A DNA stretch of 64,000 bases from assembly GCF_047324305.1 (NCBI RefSeq), contig NZ_CP178740.1, positions 4,402,001 through 4,466,000 on the forward strand, read 5' to 3'. The translations under genes were made by a program, and so were the position numbers. A model generated the notes under the pieces. It saw only the letters and a list, made by a program, of their open reading frames with translations, ran no database searches and had not been told where the DNA came from. Within the stretch, counting starts at the first letter, position 1, and every line of letters begins with the position of its first letter. Positions 53,937-62,057 of the stretch are shown one piece after another. The DNA comes from Acerihabitans sp047324305 (GTDB lineage Bacteria; Pseudomonadota; Gammaproteobacteria; Enterobacterales; Enterobacteriaceae).

Positions 53937-54075
53937 TCTCAATCAAGTCAATCCCTTGGTATAAAACATGATAAACAAGGTTCAGCTCAAATTTACCCTA
54001 CGATGTGCCAAAGTAACATTTGTGAACTGAATCAACTTTGCGTGGCAAAGGCATTATCTCAACAAGGAGCGGGAC

Positions 54076-54711
54076 ATGAACAAGTGTGTTATGGGCTTGG
54101 CGGCGGCGGCCGCGCTGCTGTCGGCAACGGCGCAGGCGCATCAGGCGGGTGATATTATTGTTCGCGCGGGCAGCGCCACGGTACGGCCGAGTGAAAGTTC
54201 GGATAACGTGCTGGGGATGGGCGAGTTTAACGTGGATAACAACACCCAGCTCGGCCTGACGTTCAGTTATCTGGTCACCGACAATATCGGCGTGGAGCTG
54301 CTGGCGGCAACGCCCTTCAAGCACCATGTCGGGCTGAAAAGCACCGGCGACATCGCCTCGGTTAAACAACTGCCGCCAAGCCTGATGGCGCAGTATTATT
54401 TTGGCGACGCCCCGGATAAACTGCGGCCATACCTCGGGGTGGGCATCAACTATACCACCTTCTACGACGCGCACTTTAACCAAACCGGGCAGGACGCCGG
54501 ACTGAGCGATTTAAGCGTCAAGCACTCCTGGGGCATCGCCGGCCAGGCGGGGCTGGATTATAACGTCAATGAAAACTGGCTGGTGAATATGTCGGTATGG
54601 TATATGGATATCGACACCGACGTGCGTTTCAAGGCCGGCGGCCAGCAGCAATCAGTGCATACGCAAATCGATCCCTGGGTATTTATGTTCGGCGTCGGCT
54701 ATCGCTTCTAA
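54076..54711 (+). CDS. ompW: Outer membrane protein OmpW
   Basis: Eight-stranded outer-membrane barrel with a hydrophobic channel; it serves as colicin S4 receptor and is induced by anaerobiosis and stress in E. coli. 211 residues (E. coli 212). Signal peptide MNKCVMGLAAAAALLSATAQA, mature HQAGDIIVRAGSATVRPSES. Conserved FSYLVTDNIGVELLAATPFKHHVG, YFGDAPDKLRPYLGVGINYTTF and the terminal VFMFGVGYRF, with C-terminal Phe. AAGGAG lies 8 bases before the ATG. Confidence 0.96.
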   Translation: MNKCVMGLAAAAALLSATAQAHQAGDIIVRAGSATVRPSESSDNVLGMGEFNVDNNTQLGLTFSYLVTDNIGVELLAATPFKHHVGLKSTGDIASVKQLPPSLMAQYYFGDAPDKLRPYLGVGINYTTFYDAHFNQTGQDAGLSDLSVKHSWGIAGQAGLDYNVNENWLVNMSVWYMDIDTDVRFKAGGQQQSVHTQIDPWVFMFGVGYRF

Positions 54712-54735
54712 AACGAGGGTGCGGATCTGAAACCG

Positions 54736-54763
54736 TGCCGGCGACGCGTGCGCGCCGCCGGCA
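54736..54763. terminator. Hairpin between convergent ompW and BON gene
   Basis: TGCCGGCG (54736-54743) and CGCCGGCA (54756-54763), an 8-bp stem with a 12-base loop, lie between the two stop codons. No T-run of note. Possible shared 3'-end structure. Confidence 0.4.
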
Positions 54764-54769
54764 ACGGGA

Positions 54770-55084
54770 TTATTTGATACTGATGTCGTTTTCCACCGAA
54801 CGCACGCCCTTGACGCCGCGGGTAATGGTCACGGCGCGGTTGGCGTCGGCCATCGAGCTGGCGAAACCGCTTAACTGCACCCGGCCCTTAAAGGTTTCGA
54901 CGTTGATTTCGGTGCCCTTTAAATGGTCATCGGCAAGCAACTGCGTTTTCACTTTGGTCGTGATCACGGTGTCGTCAATATACCCGCCGGTGCCTTCGGT
55001 CTTGGCGGTCGGCGCGCAGCCGGCCAGCACGGCCGCGACGATTGCGGTTGCTGCAAGTGTCGTAAGGGATTTCCAGTTTTTCAT
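54770..55084 (-). CDS. BON-domain lipoprotein
   Basis: 104 residues. A type II signal with lipobox LAGC (acylated Cys near residue 23) leads to a linker and one BON domain (about 35-104): DDTVITTKVKTQLLADDHLKGTEINVETFKGRVQLSGFASSMADANRAVTITRGVKGVRSVENDISIK. BON domains are thought to bind phospholipid; OsmY and DolP are relatives. Residue 24 onward (APTAKT) has no Asp at +2, so sorting to the outer membrane is likely. E. coli has yciGFE here instead. An AT-rich -10-like TATAAT lies upstream. Confidence 0.85.
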   Translation of the reverse strand: MKNWKSLTTLAATAIVAAVLAGCAPTAKTEGTGGYIDDTVITTKVKTQLLADDHLKGTEINVETFKGRVQLSGFASSMADANRAVTITRGVKGVRSVENDISIK

Positions 55085-55139
55085 TTTTTCTCCTTGGATT
55101 TGAATTATTTATTATAATATATCACCCGCATCTTACAGG

Positions 55140-55166
55140 ATGGCGGCGTAATTGATACGCCGCCAT
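55140..55166 (-). terminator. Hairpin at the end of the trp operon
   Basis: ATGGCGGCGTA, loop of 5, TACGCCGCCAT: a perfect 11-bp stem 34 bases after the trpA stop codon. No T-run follows on the minus strand, so it may protect the mRNA 3' end or need Rho to terminate. Confidence 0.55.
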
Positions 55167-55199
55167 TAGAGTGTTGTGGATAAAATGATTTTTTTCAAA

Positions 55200-56006
55200 T
55201 CAACCGCGCGTGGCGGCCTTCATTTTACTGACGAAGGTGCTTAACTGCGTCAGCATGGCCGCCGGGTCTTCCAGGTTGCGCTCGATAATCTTGACGATGG
55301 CCGAGCCGGAAATGGCCCCGGCCGCGCCCGCCGCCAGCGCGTCGCGCACCTGCGACGGCTCGGAAATACCGAAACCCTGCAGCGCGGGCGCGGCATGGAA
55401 CTCGGTAAGCGTCGTCACCAGATGGGCCAGCGGCACATGGCCCTGGTTTTCACTGCCGGTTACGCCTGCGCGGGATAATAAATAGGTGTAAGCCCGGCCG
55501 TGGGAGGCGATTTCACGCAGCAGGTCTTTATCGGCGTTGGGCGGGCAGATAAAGATAGGCGCCACGCCGTGGCGCATGGCGGCGGTACGGAACGGCAGGC
55601 TTTCTTCCAGCGGCACGTCGGCCACCAGCACCGAATCCACGCCAACCTCGGCGCAGCGGGCATAAAACGCATCGATACCTTTGTTAAACACCAGGTTGGC
55701 GTACATCAGCAGGCCGATGGGTATGGCGGGGTATTTCTGCCGGACAGTGGCCAGCAGTTCGAAACACTGATCCGGCGTCACCCCGGCGGCAAATGCCCGC
55801 AGGGTGGCGTTCTGGATGGTCGGGCCGTCCGCCAGCGGGTCGGAAAACGGGATGCCCAGTTCCAGGGCGTCGGCCCCGGCCTCGATTAAGGTATCGATAA
55901 TTTTCAGCGACAGGCCGGGATTAGGATCGCCCAGCGTGACGAAGGGCACGAAGGCGCCTTCTTTACGGCTGTGCAGCGTGGTAAACAGTTGCTGATAGCG
56001 TTCCAT
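55200..56006 (-). CDS. trpA: Tryptophan synthase alpha chain
   Basis: Cleaves indole-3-glycerol phosphate to indole and glyceraldehyde-3-phosphate; indole is channelled to TrpB. 268 residues, as in E. coli. TIM barrel with catalytic Glu49 (ALELGIPFSDPLADGPTIQ) and Asp60 in the same block. Last gene of the operon; its ATG overlaps the trpB stop by one base (TAATG), which couples translation of the 1:1 complex. Confidence 0.98.
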   Translation of the reverse strand: MERYQQLFTTLHSRKEGAFVPFVTLGDPNPGLSLKIIDTLIEAGADALELGIPFSDPLADGPTIQNATLRAFAAGVTPDQCFELLATVRQKYPAIPIGLLMYANLVFNKGIDAFYARCAEVGVDSVLVADVPLEESLPFRTAAMRHGVAPIFICPPNADKDLLREIASHGRAYTYLLSRAGVTGSENQGHVPLAHLVTTLTEFHAAPALQGFGISEPSQVRDALAAGAAGAISGSAIVKIIERNLEDPAAMLTQLSTFVSKMKAATRG

Positions 56007-57196
56007 TACATTTCTCCTCGCGCTTTTAATATATCGTACACGGTAAAAATATCCTTATCGCCGCGGCCCGAGAGATTGACCACCAGGATCTGCTCCTTGT
56101 CCGGCTCCGCCTTGATCATTTTCAGCGCGTGCGCCAGCGCGTGTGAGGATTCCAGCGCCGGGATGATGCCTTCATGGCGCGACAGGGCCTTGAACGCATC
56201 CAGGGCCTCCTCATCGGTCGCCGAGACGTATTCCGCGCGGCCGATACTGTCCAGATAGGCATGCTGCGGACCCACGGAAGGGAAATCCAGGCCGGCGGAA
56301 ATGGAATAGGATTCCTCTATCTGCCCGTCGGAGGATTGCATCATCGGCGACTTCATGCCGAAATAGATGCCGATGCGGCCGTGTTTGAGCGACGCGCCGT
56401 GCTGGCCGGTCTCGATGCCCAGGCCGCCCGGCTCGACGCCGATCAGACGTACCGACGGCTCATCGATAAAATCGGCGAACATGCCGATGGCGTTGGACCC
56501 GCCGCCGACGCAGGCCAGCACCGCGTCAGGCAGGCAATGCTCCCGTTCCTGCATCTGCGCCTTGGTTTCCTCGCCAATCATGCGCTGGAATTCGCGCACG
56601 ATGGTGGGGAACGGATGCGGACCGGCGGCGGTGCCCAGCATATAGTGGGCGCGCTCATAGCTGCCGGACCAGTCGCGCAGCGCTTCGTTGCAGGCGTCCT
56701 TTAGCGTCGAGGAGCCGCTGTGCACCGGGATCACTTCCGCGCCCATCAGACGCATGCGGAACACGTTGGGCTCCTGGCGCTGAATATCCTTGGCGCCCAT
56801 ATAAATGCGGCATTTCAGCCCCAGCAGCGCGGAGGCCAGCGCCGAAGCCACGCCATGCTGACCGGCGCCGGTTTCGGCGATGATTTCGGTTTTTCCCATG
56901 CGCTTGGCGAGCAGGGCCTGGCCGAGCACCTGGTTGGTTTTGTGCGCGCCGCCGTGCAGCAGATCCTCGCGCTTAAGATACAGTTTGGTCTTGGTGCCCG
57001 CGGTCAGGTTACGGCACAGGGTCAACGGCGTGGGGCGGCCGGCATAATTAGTTAACAAATCGCTGAATTCCGCCTGGAATGCCGGGTCGCTTTGCGCGCT
57101 GACAAAGGCGTCCTCCAGTTGCAGCAGCGCCGGTACCAGGATCTGCGGCACATACATGCCGCCGAATTCGCCGAAATAGGGATTTAATAGTGTCAT
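56006..57196 (-). CDS. trpB: Tryptophan synthase beta chain
   Basis: PLP enzyme that condenses indole with L-serine. 396 residues (E. coli 397). The PLP lysine is Lys86 in LLHGGAHKTNQVLGQ. The phosphate-binding loop is GGGSNAIGMF and the alpha-contact region is intact. Forms the alpha2-beta2 complex with TrpA. Lies 33 bases after trpC. Confidence 0.98.
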   Translation of the reverse strand: MTLLNPYFGEFGGMYVPQILVPALLQLEDAFVSAQSDPAFQAEFSDLLTNYAGRPTPLTLCRNLTAGTKTKLYLKREDLLHGGAHKTNQVLGQALLAKRMGKTEIIAETGAGQHGVASALASALLGLKCRIYMGAKDIQRQEPNVFRMRLMGAEVIPVHSGSSTLKDACNEALRDWSGSYERAHYMLGTAAGPHPFPTIVREFQRMIGEETKAQMQEREHCLPDAVLACVGGGSNAIGMFADFIDEPSVRLIGVEPGGLGIETGQHGASLKHGRIGIYFGMKSPMMQSSDGQIEESYSISAGLDFPSVGPQHAYLDSIGRAEYVSATDEEALDAFKALSRHEGIIPALESSHALAHALKMIKAEPDKEQILVVNLSGRGDKDIFTVYDILKARGEM

Positions 57197-57229
57197 GCGT
57201 TCCTGTCTCTTGTTGATCTGGGCAATCGA

Positions 57230-58585
57230 TTAATAGGCGCGCAGCGTCTGAAATACCGTAGCCAGTTTATGGTGATCTTTAATACCCGGGGCGCTTTCAA
57301 CGCCGGAGTTGAAGTCCAGCCCAACGCAGCCTAATTGCGCGGCGGCCACGCAGTTATCCGCCGCCAGCCCGCCGGCGAGCATGACGTTATCCAGACGCAG
57401 TCCATCCAGCAGCGACCAGTCAAAGGGTTTACCGCTGCCGCCGCCATTATCGAACAGATAACGATCCACCGCGCTAAAATCCCGCGCCGGCGCATGGGTC
57501 CGCATATCCAGGGCTTTCCAGATACGGCAGGCGGAAGGCAGCGCCAGACGCAGGGCGCTTATATAGGCCTGGTCCTCGTCGCCGTGCAGCTGCACGGCAT
57601 GCAGCGCCAGCGCGGCGGCGCTGCATGCCACCTCCTCGATGGGGGCGTCGCGGAATACGCCGACGTAGCGCAGCGGCGCGCCGGCCATCACCGCGCGGGC
57701 GCGGGGGATATCCACACGCCTTGGCGACGAGGCGGCAAAAATCAGGCCGCCATAGAGCGCGCCGGCGTCATATGCCGCCCTGGCATCCTCGGGACGCGTC
57801 AGTCCGCAGACCTTATTCTCGCCGAGCAATACCCGGCGCACCGCGCCGTCCAGATCCGGTTCCGCCATCAACGCGCTGCCGATCAGGAAGCCGTTGGCGA
57901 AATGGCTCAGTTCCCTGACGTGGCGATAGGCGGTAATGCCGGATTCGCTTATCACCGTCACTCCCGGCAGCAGGGGCGCCAGGCGGCGGGTACGGTTTAA
58001 ATCGATGGATAAATCGCGCAGATCGCGATTGTTAATGCCCACCACCCGGGCGCCGAGCGCCTGGGCGCGCCGGCACTCCTCTTCGGTTATCGCCTCGGTG
58101 AGCACGCCCATTTCCAGGCTGTGCGCCAGGGCGGCCAACTGACGGTAGGTGTCGTCGTCCAGCACCGACAACATCAGCAGAATAGCGTCCGCCTGATGAT
58201 GACGCGCCAGGTAAACCTGGTAGGGATCGATGATGAAATCCTTGCACAGCACCGGCTGGGGTACTACTTGGCTAATCTGGCGCAGGAAATCAAAGCTGCC
58301 CTGGAAGTATTTTTCGTCGGTCAGGCAGGAGATGGCGGCGGCGTAGTGTTTATACACGCCGGCGATGACGGCCGGGTCAAAATCCTCGCGGATCAGGCCC
58401 TTGGACGGCGATGCTTTTTTGCACTCGAGGATAAACACGGTGCGCGAACCCTGGAGGGCATGATAGAAGCTGCGCGTGCTGGGGCGCACGTCGTCGATGA
58501 ACCCGTCCAGCGGCTGGCGTTGCTTACGCTCGGCCAGCCATACTTTTTTATCAGCGACAATGTTTGTCAGTACCGTATCCTGCAT
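57230..58585 (-). CDS. trpC: Bifunctional indole-3-glycerol-phosphate synthase / phosphoribosylanthranilate isomerase
   Basis: Two TIM barrels that catalyse consecutive steps of tryptophan synthesis. 451 residues (E. coli TrpCF 453). N-terminal IGPS (about 1-255): FILECKKASPSKGLIREDFD, LCKDFIIDPYQV, GINNRDLRDLSIDL, VISESGI. C-terminal PRAI (about 256-451): KVCGLTRPEDARAAYDAGALYGGLIF and LAGGLAADNCVAAAQLGCVGLDFNSGVESAPGIKD. The fusion is normal for Enterobacterales. The stop of trpD lies 3 bases before its start. Confidence 0.97.
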   Translation of the reverse strand: MQDTVLTNIVADKKVWLAERKQRQPLDGFIDDVRPSTRSFYHALQGSRTVFILECKKASPSKGLIREDFDPAVIAGVYKHYAAAISCLTDEKYFQGSFDFLRQISQVVPQPVLCKDFIIDPYQVYLARHHQADAILLMLSVLDDDTYRQLAALAHSLEMGVLTEAITEEECRRAQALGARVVGINNRDLRDLSIDLNRTRRLAPLLPGVTVISESGITAYRHVRELSHFANGFLIGSALMAEPDLDGAVRRVLLGENKVCGLTRPEDARAAYDAGALYGGLIFAASSPRRVDIPRARAVMAGAPLRYVGVFRDAPIEEVACSAAALALHAVQLHGDEDQAYISALRLALPSACRIWKALDMRTHAPARDFSAVDRYLFDNGGGSGKPFDWSLLDGLRLDNVMLAGGLAADNCVAAAQLGCVGLDFNSGVESAPGIKDHHKLATVFQTLRAY

Positions 58586-58588
58586 GTC

Positions 58589-59587
58589 TTATCCTCTGGC
58601 CGCCAACGCGACAACACGTTCATAGGCGCCGCCGCCGCGGATGGCCGCCAGCGCCTGTTGGGTATTTTCGCGCAGATTCTCCTGGCCGAATAGTTTTAAT
58701 AACAAGGCGACATTGGCGGCAACGGCGAATTCATGGGCATGTTCGCCTTTACCTTGTAACAACCGCGCCAAAATGTCACGATTTTCTTCCGGCGAGCCGC
58801 CCAGCAGGGCGTCCATTGACTGTTCCCGCAGGCCGAAATCCTCCGGCGTCAATTGATAGCTGGCGATCTCGCCCTCATTGAGTTCGGCCACCTGCGTCGG
58901 CGCGTGCAGCGCCACTTCATCCATGCCGCCGCCATGGACTACCGCTGCGCGCTGATAGCCCAGCACCCGCAGCGTTTGGGCGATGGGCAGCACCAGCTCC
59001 GGGCTGTAGACCCCGATCAGCGCCAGCGGGGGACGGGCGGGGTTAATCAGCGGCCCGAGCACGTTAAACAGCGTGCGGGTTTTCAACTGCTGGCGCACCG
59101 GCATGGCATGGCGAAAACCGGTGTGGTACTGGGGCGCGTACAAAAAGCATACTCCCAGCTCGTCAAGCGCCTGGCGCGACGCTTGCGCCGGCATATCCAG
59201 CCGGATGCCGAAGGCCGCCAGCAGGTCCGAGGAACCCGAACGGCTGGACACGCTGCGGTTGCCGTGCTTGGCCACCCGTGCGCCGCAAGCGGCGGCGACA
59301 AAGGCGCTGGCGGTGGAAATATTGATGCTGTTGCTGCCGTCGCCGCCGGTGCCGACGATATCGGCAAAAGGATAATCAGGGCGCGGGAACGGCAGGGCGT
59401 CCGCCAGCAGGGCGGTGGCCGCGCCGGCAATTTCATCCGGATGCTCGCCGCGGATTTTCATGCTGATCAGCGCCGCCGCCAGCTGCGACGGTTCCAGCCC
59501 GCCCTGGATAATCTGGCTAAAAAGCTGTTCACTTTCCTGGCGGCTGATGCGCTCGGCGCGGTAAAGTTTTTCCAATATCTGTTGCAT
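58589..59587 (-). CDS. trpD: Anthranilate phosphoribosyltransferase
   Basis: Transfers phosphoribose from PRPP to anthranilate. 332 residues, a stand-alone enzyme as in Serratia and Yersinia; in E. coli this domain is fused to TrpG. PRPP and metal motifs: DIVGTGGDGSNSINISTASAFVAAACGARVAKHGNRSVSSRSGSSDLL, then VLGPLINPARPPLALIGVYSPEL and VVHGGGMDE. The first residues, MQQILEKLYRAERISRQESEQLFSQIIQGGL, are family-typical. Starts 17 bases after trpG. Confidence 0.97.
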   Translation of the reverse strand: MQQILEKLYRAERISRQESEQLFSQIIQGGLEPSQLAAALISMKIRGEHPDEIAGAATALLADALPFPRPDYPFADIVGTGGDGSNSINISTASAFVAAACGARVAKHGNRSVSSRSGSSDLLAAFGIRLDMPAQASRQALDELGVCFLYAPQYHTGFRHAMPVRQQLKTRTLFNVLGPLINPARPPLALIGVYSPELVLPIAQTLRVLGYQRAAVVHGGGMDEVALHAPTQVAELNEGEIASYQLTPEDFGLREQSMDALLGGSPEENRDILARLLQGKGEHAHEFAVAANVALLLKLFGQENLRENTQQALAAIRGGGAYERVVALAARG

Positions 59588-59604
59588 GATCAGGTTCCTA
59601 TCGT

Positions 59605-60183
59605 TCAGGCCAGCGCCCAGTCCAGGGTTTGGTTAAGCAACCGCGCGCCCTGGGTGGTCAGGATGGATTCGGGATGAAATTGAAAACCGCAGACGCGATC
59701 GGCGTCATGACGCACCGCCATCACCATCTCGTTAAAGTGCGCATTGACCGTCAGTCCCGCCGGGATTTCGCTGCCCACCAGCGAGTGGTAGCGCGCCACC
59801 GGCAGCGGGTTCGGCATGCCGGCGAACATGCCGGCGCCATCATGGGTGATAAGGGACGCCTTGCCGTGCAGGATTTCCCCGGCCTGGCCGACGTAGCCGC
59901 CGTAGGCTTCCACAATCGCCTGGTGGCCGAGGCAGATGCCGATAATCGGCATCTGCCCGCGCAGCCGCGTAAGCAACTGCGGCATACAGCCGGCGGCGGC
60001 GGGGGTGCCGGGACCGGGGGAAAGCATCAGTATGGGATTATCCATGGCCATCAGATGGCCGATGATGGTCTGCGCCGGCAGTTGATTGCGATACACCATC
60101 ACCCGGTGGCCGGTGGCGCGCAGCTGATCCACCAGGTTGTAGGTAAAGGAGTCGATATTATCGAGTAACAGGATATCAGCCAT
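59605..60183 (-). CDS. trpG: Anthranilate synthase glutamine amidotransferase subunit
   Basis: Class I glutamine amidotransferase that releases ammonia for TrpE. 192 residues. Catalytic triad Cys84 (IGICLGHQAI), His170 and Glu172 (FQFHPES). Oxyanion segment SPGPGTP. Its start overlaps the trpE stop by one base, so the two subunits of the complex are translationally coupled. A separate trpG distinguishes this lineage from Escherichia/Salmonella. Confidence 0.97.
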   Translation of the reverse strand: MADILLLDNIDSFTYNLVDQLRATGHRVMVYRNQLPAQTIIGHLMAMDNPILMLSPGPGTPAAAGCMPQLLTRLRGQMPIIGICLGHQAIVEAYGGYVGQAGEILHGKASLITHDGAGMFAGMPNPLPVARYHSLVGSEIPAGLTVNAHFNEMVMAVRHDADRVCGFQFHPESILTTQGARLLNQTLDWALA

Positions 60184-61745
60184 CAGAACACCTCCCTGGC
60201 ATGATGTGCGGTGGCGATGGCGCGCAGCACCGCGCGCGCTTTATTGCGGCTTTCGTCGGCTTCCGCCTGCGGCACCGAGTCCAGCACCACGCCGGCGCCG
60301 GCCTGTACGGTGGCGATGCCGTCCTCGACATAGGCCGAACGGATAACGATACAGGTATCCAGCAGGCCGCTGCCGGTAAAATAGCCGATGGCGCCGCCGT
60401 AGCTGCCGCGCCGCGTGCCTTCGGCCTTGGCAATCAGCTGCATGGCGCGCACTTTGGGCGCGCCGCTCAGCGTGCCCATGTTCATACAGGCGCGGTAGGC
60501 GTGCAGCGCGTCAAGATCGGCGCGCAGGGTGCCGACCACCCGCGAAACCAGGTGCATGATAAAGGAGTAGCGATCGACCTTGGTCAAATCGGCGACATAG
60601 CGGCTGCCGGGTTCGCAGATGCGCGCCAGATCATTGCGCGCCAGGTCGACCAGCATCAGGTGTTCGGCCAGTTCTTTATGATCGGTGCGCATTTCAAGCT
60701 CGATACGGCTGTCCAGATCGCGATCCAGCGTGCCGTCCGGCCTGCGCCCGCGCGGACGGGAACCTGCAATGGGATAAATTTCTATCTGCCGGTTGGCGGC
60801 ATCGTATTTCAGCGAACTTTCCGGCGAGGCGCCGAACAGGGTAAAATCGTTATCCTGCATAAAAAACATATAGGGACTGGGATTGCTCTCTTTCAGAGTA
60901 TGGTAGGCGGCCAGCGGCGACGGGCAGGGCAGCGAAAAACGCCGTGAAGGCACCACCTGGAAGATTTCCCCCGCGCGGATCGCCTGCTGCATGCTGGTCA
61001 CGATGCGGCCGAACTCCTCGTCGCTGCGATCGGTTTCCAGGGTCATGCTGTCGATCACCTGGTGGGGGATCGGCCCCGGCGCCTGCTGCAACTGATGCTG
61101 CAACTGCTCGATGCGCGCCTGTAGACGGCGTTTTTCGCCGGCCAGAGGAGTGAACAGGCTGCCCTGCAGCCGGCAGGTGCGCTGCTGATGATCAAGTACC
61201 AGCAGGGTTTCCGCCAGGTAGAAGCAAAAATCCGGACAGCGCTGCCCCTGGCTGACCGCGGGCAGCGTTTCAAAACCCGCCACCAGGTCATAGGCGAACA
61301 GGCCGCCGAGGAACAGGGCATCCGGCTGATCCGCCGGCGCCGGCACCAGGGTCAGCAGCAGGCGCAGGCAATCGAATACCGACAGGCCGCGCAGCCGCGC
61401 ATCCTCATCCATGTCGTTGCCGACGGACGGAAACACCAGCTCGCGGCCGCTGGGATGGGCGTTCACCTCAACCCCGGCCGGCAGCGCGGCGTCCAGCAGC
61501 GGCAGCAGCGCCGCGCCGTTGGCGGTCAGCGCCTGCAGCGTAACCCGCTGGCCGAGGGCGGTAATGCGCATGGCGCTGTCAAGCACCATCAGGCTTTGCA
61601 GGTTTTGCTTATTATCGATTTCAGCCGATTCCAGCAGCAAGGTGGCCGGCCGGGCGCCGCAAAGCTGGTTGAACATCGCGGTAGGATCGTCGCGATAAGT
61701 GGCGGTGGCCTGCAGCAGTTCTAATTGAGGTTGTGTGGCTTGCAT
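60183..61745 (-). CDS. trpE: Anthranilate synthase component I
   Basis: Converts chorismate and ammonia to anthranilate; feedback-inhibited by tryptophan. 520 residues, as in E. coli, from MQATQPQLELLQ; 33 upstream in-frame codons belong to the leader and attenuator. The tryptophan-binding motif LLES is at 37-40. The C-terminal chorismate-binding domain carries FGASPESSLKYD, YPIAGSRPRGR, ELAEHLMLVDLARNDLARIC and GAIGYFTGSGLLDTCIVIRSA. First structural gene of the operon. Confidence 0.98.
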   Translation of the reverse strand: MQATQPQLELLQATATYRDDPTAMFNQLCGARPATLLLESAEIDNKQNLQSLMVLDSAMRITALGQRVTLQALTANGAALLPLLDAALPAGVEVNAHPSGRELVFPSVGNDMDEDARLRGLSVFDCLRLLLTLVPAPADQPDALFLGGLFAYDLVAGFETLPAVSQGQRCPDFCFYLAETLLVLDHQQRTCRLQGSLFTPLAGEKRRLQARIEQLQHQLQQAPGPIPHQVIDSMTLETDRSDEEFGRIVTSMQQAIRAGEIFQVVPSRRFSLPCPSPLAAYHTLKESNPSPYMFFMQDNDFTLFGASPESSLKYDAANRQIEIYPIAGSRPRGRRPDGTLDRDLDSRIELEMRTDHKELAEHLMLVDLARNDLARICEPGSRYVADLTKVDRYSFIMHLVSRVVGTLRADLDALHAYRACMNMGTLSGAPKVRAMQLIAKAEGTRRGSYGGAIGYFTGSGLLDTCIVIRSAYVEDGIATVQAGAGVVLDSVPQAEADESRNKARAVLRAIATAHHAREVF

Positions 61746-61770
61746 AGTGTGTTCCCTGATTATCGCCCAT

Positions 61771-61796
61771 AAAAAAACCCGCTTGAAAGGCGGGTT
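61771..61796 (-). terminator. trp attenuator (3:4 terminator)
   Basis: On the minus strand AACCCGC, loop of 7, GCGGGTT followed by five more T. The 5' arm (ACCCGC) can instead pair with GCGGGT at 61847-61842, just after the leader stop codon, giving the antiterminator. A 1:2 stem can form between CACTTCCC (61860-61853) and GGGTGGTG (61845-61838). All parts of a classical trp attenuator are present. Confidence 0.92.
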
Positions 61797-61847
61797 AGTA
61801 GGGATCTTGCTCTGTCCGACGACAGCGACGCATGATAACACCACCCG

Positions 61848-61898
61848 CTAAAGGGAAGTGCGCCACCAGCGAAGCGTTACCACGGTTAAGGTTATCAT
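61848..61898 (-). CDS. trpL: trp operon leader peptide
   Basis: A 16-codon frame MITLTVVTLRWWRTSL with tandem Trp codons followed by Arg-Thr-Ser, as in E. coli TrpL ([14 protein letters not shown]). The ribosome stalls at the two Trp codons when charged tRNA-Trp is scarce and lets the antiterminator form. The stop codon lies inside the region that pairs in the 1:2 stem. The leader starts about 27 bases after the predicted transcription start, as in E. coli. A three-codon frame (ATG AGA ATC TGA) ends 2 bases before it. Confidence 0.9.
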   Translation of the reverse strand: MITLTVVTLRWWRTSL

Positions 61899-61927
61899 CG
61901 TCAGATTCTCATTGGTTGTCTTAATGT

Positions 61928-61961
61928 GTACTAGTAAACTAGTTCAGCAATGAAATGTCAA
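61928..61961 (-). promoter_or_regulatory. trp promoter with TrpR operator
   Basis: Minus strand: -35 TTGACA (61961-61956), 17-base spacer, -10 TTTACT (61938-61933). The operator GAACTAGTTTACTAGTAC (61945-61928) overlaps the -10 and differs from the symmetric TrpR consensus (GTACTAGTTAACTAGTAC) at two positions. Tryptophan-loaded TrpR would block RNA polymerase. Confidence 0.92.
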
Positions 61962-62057
61962 CAGTCACCGCTTAAAAACAGTTAAATATTTAACAGGTTC
62001 GATTCACGGGCATTTGACGTTATGATAGGAACATTCATTTTGGAAGGTAGCCTATCG

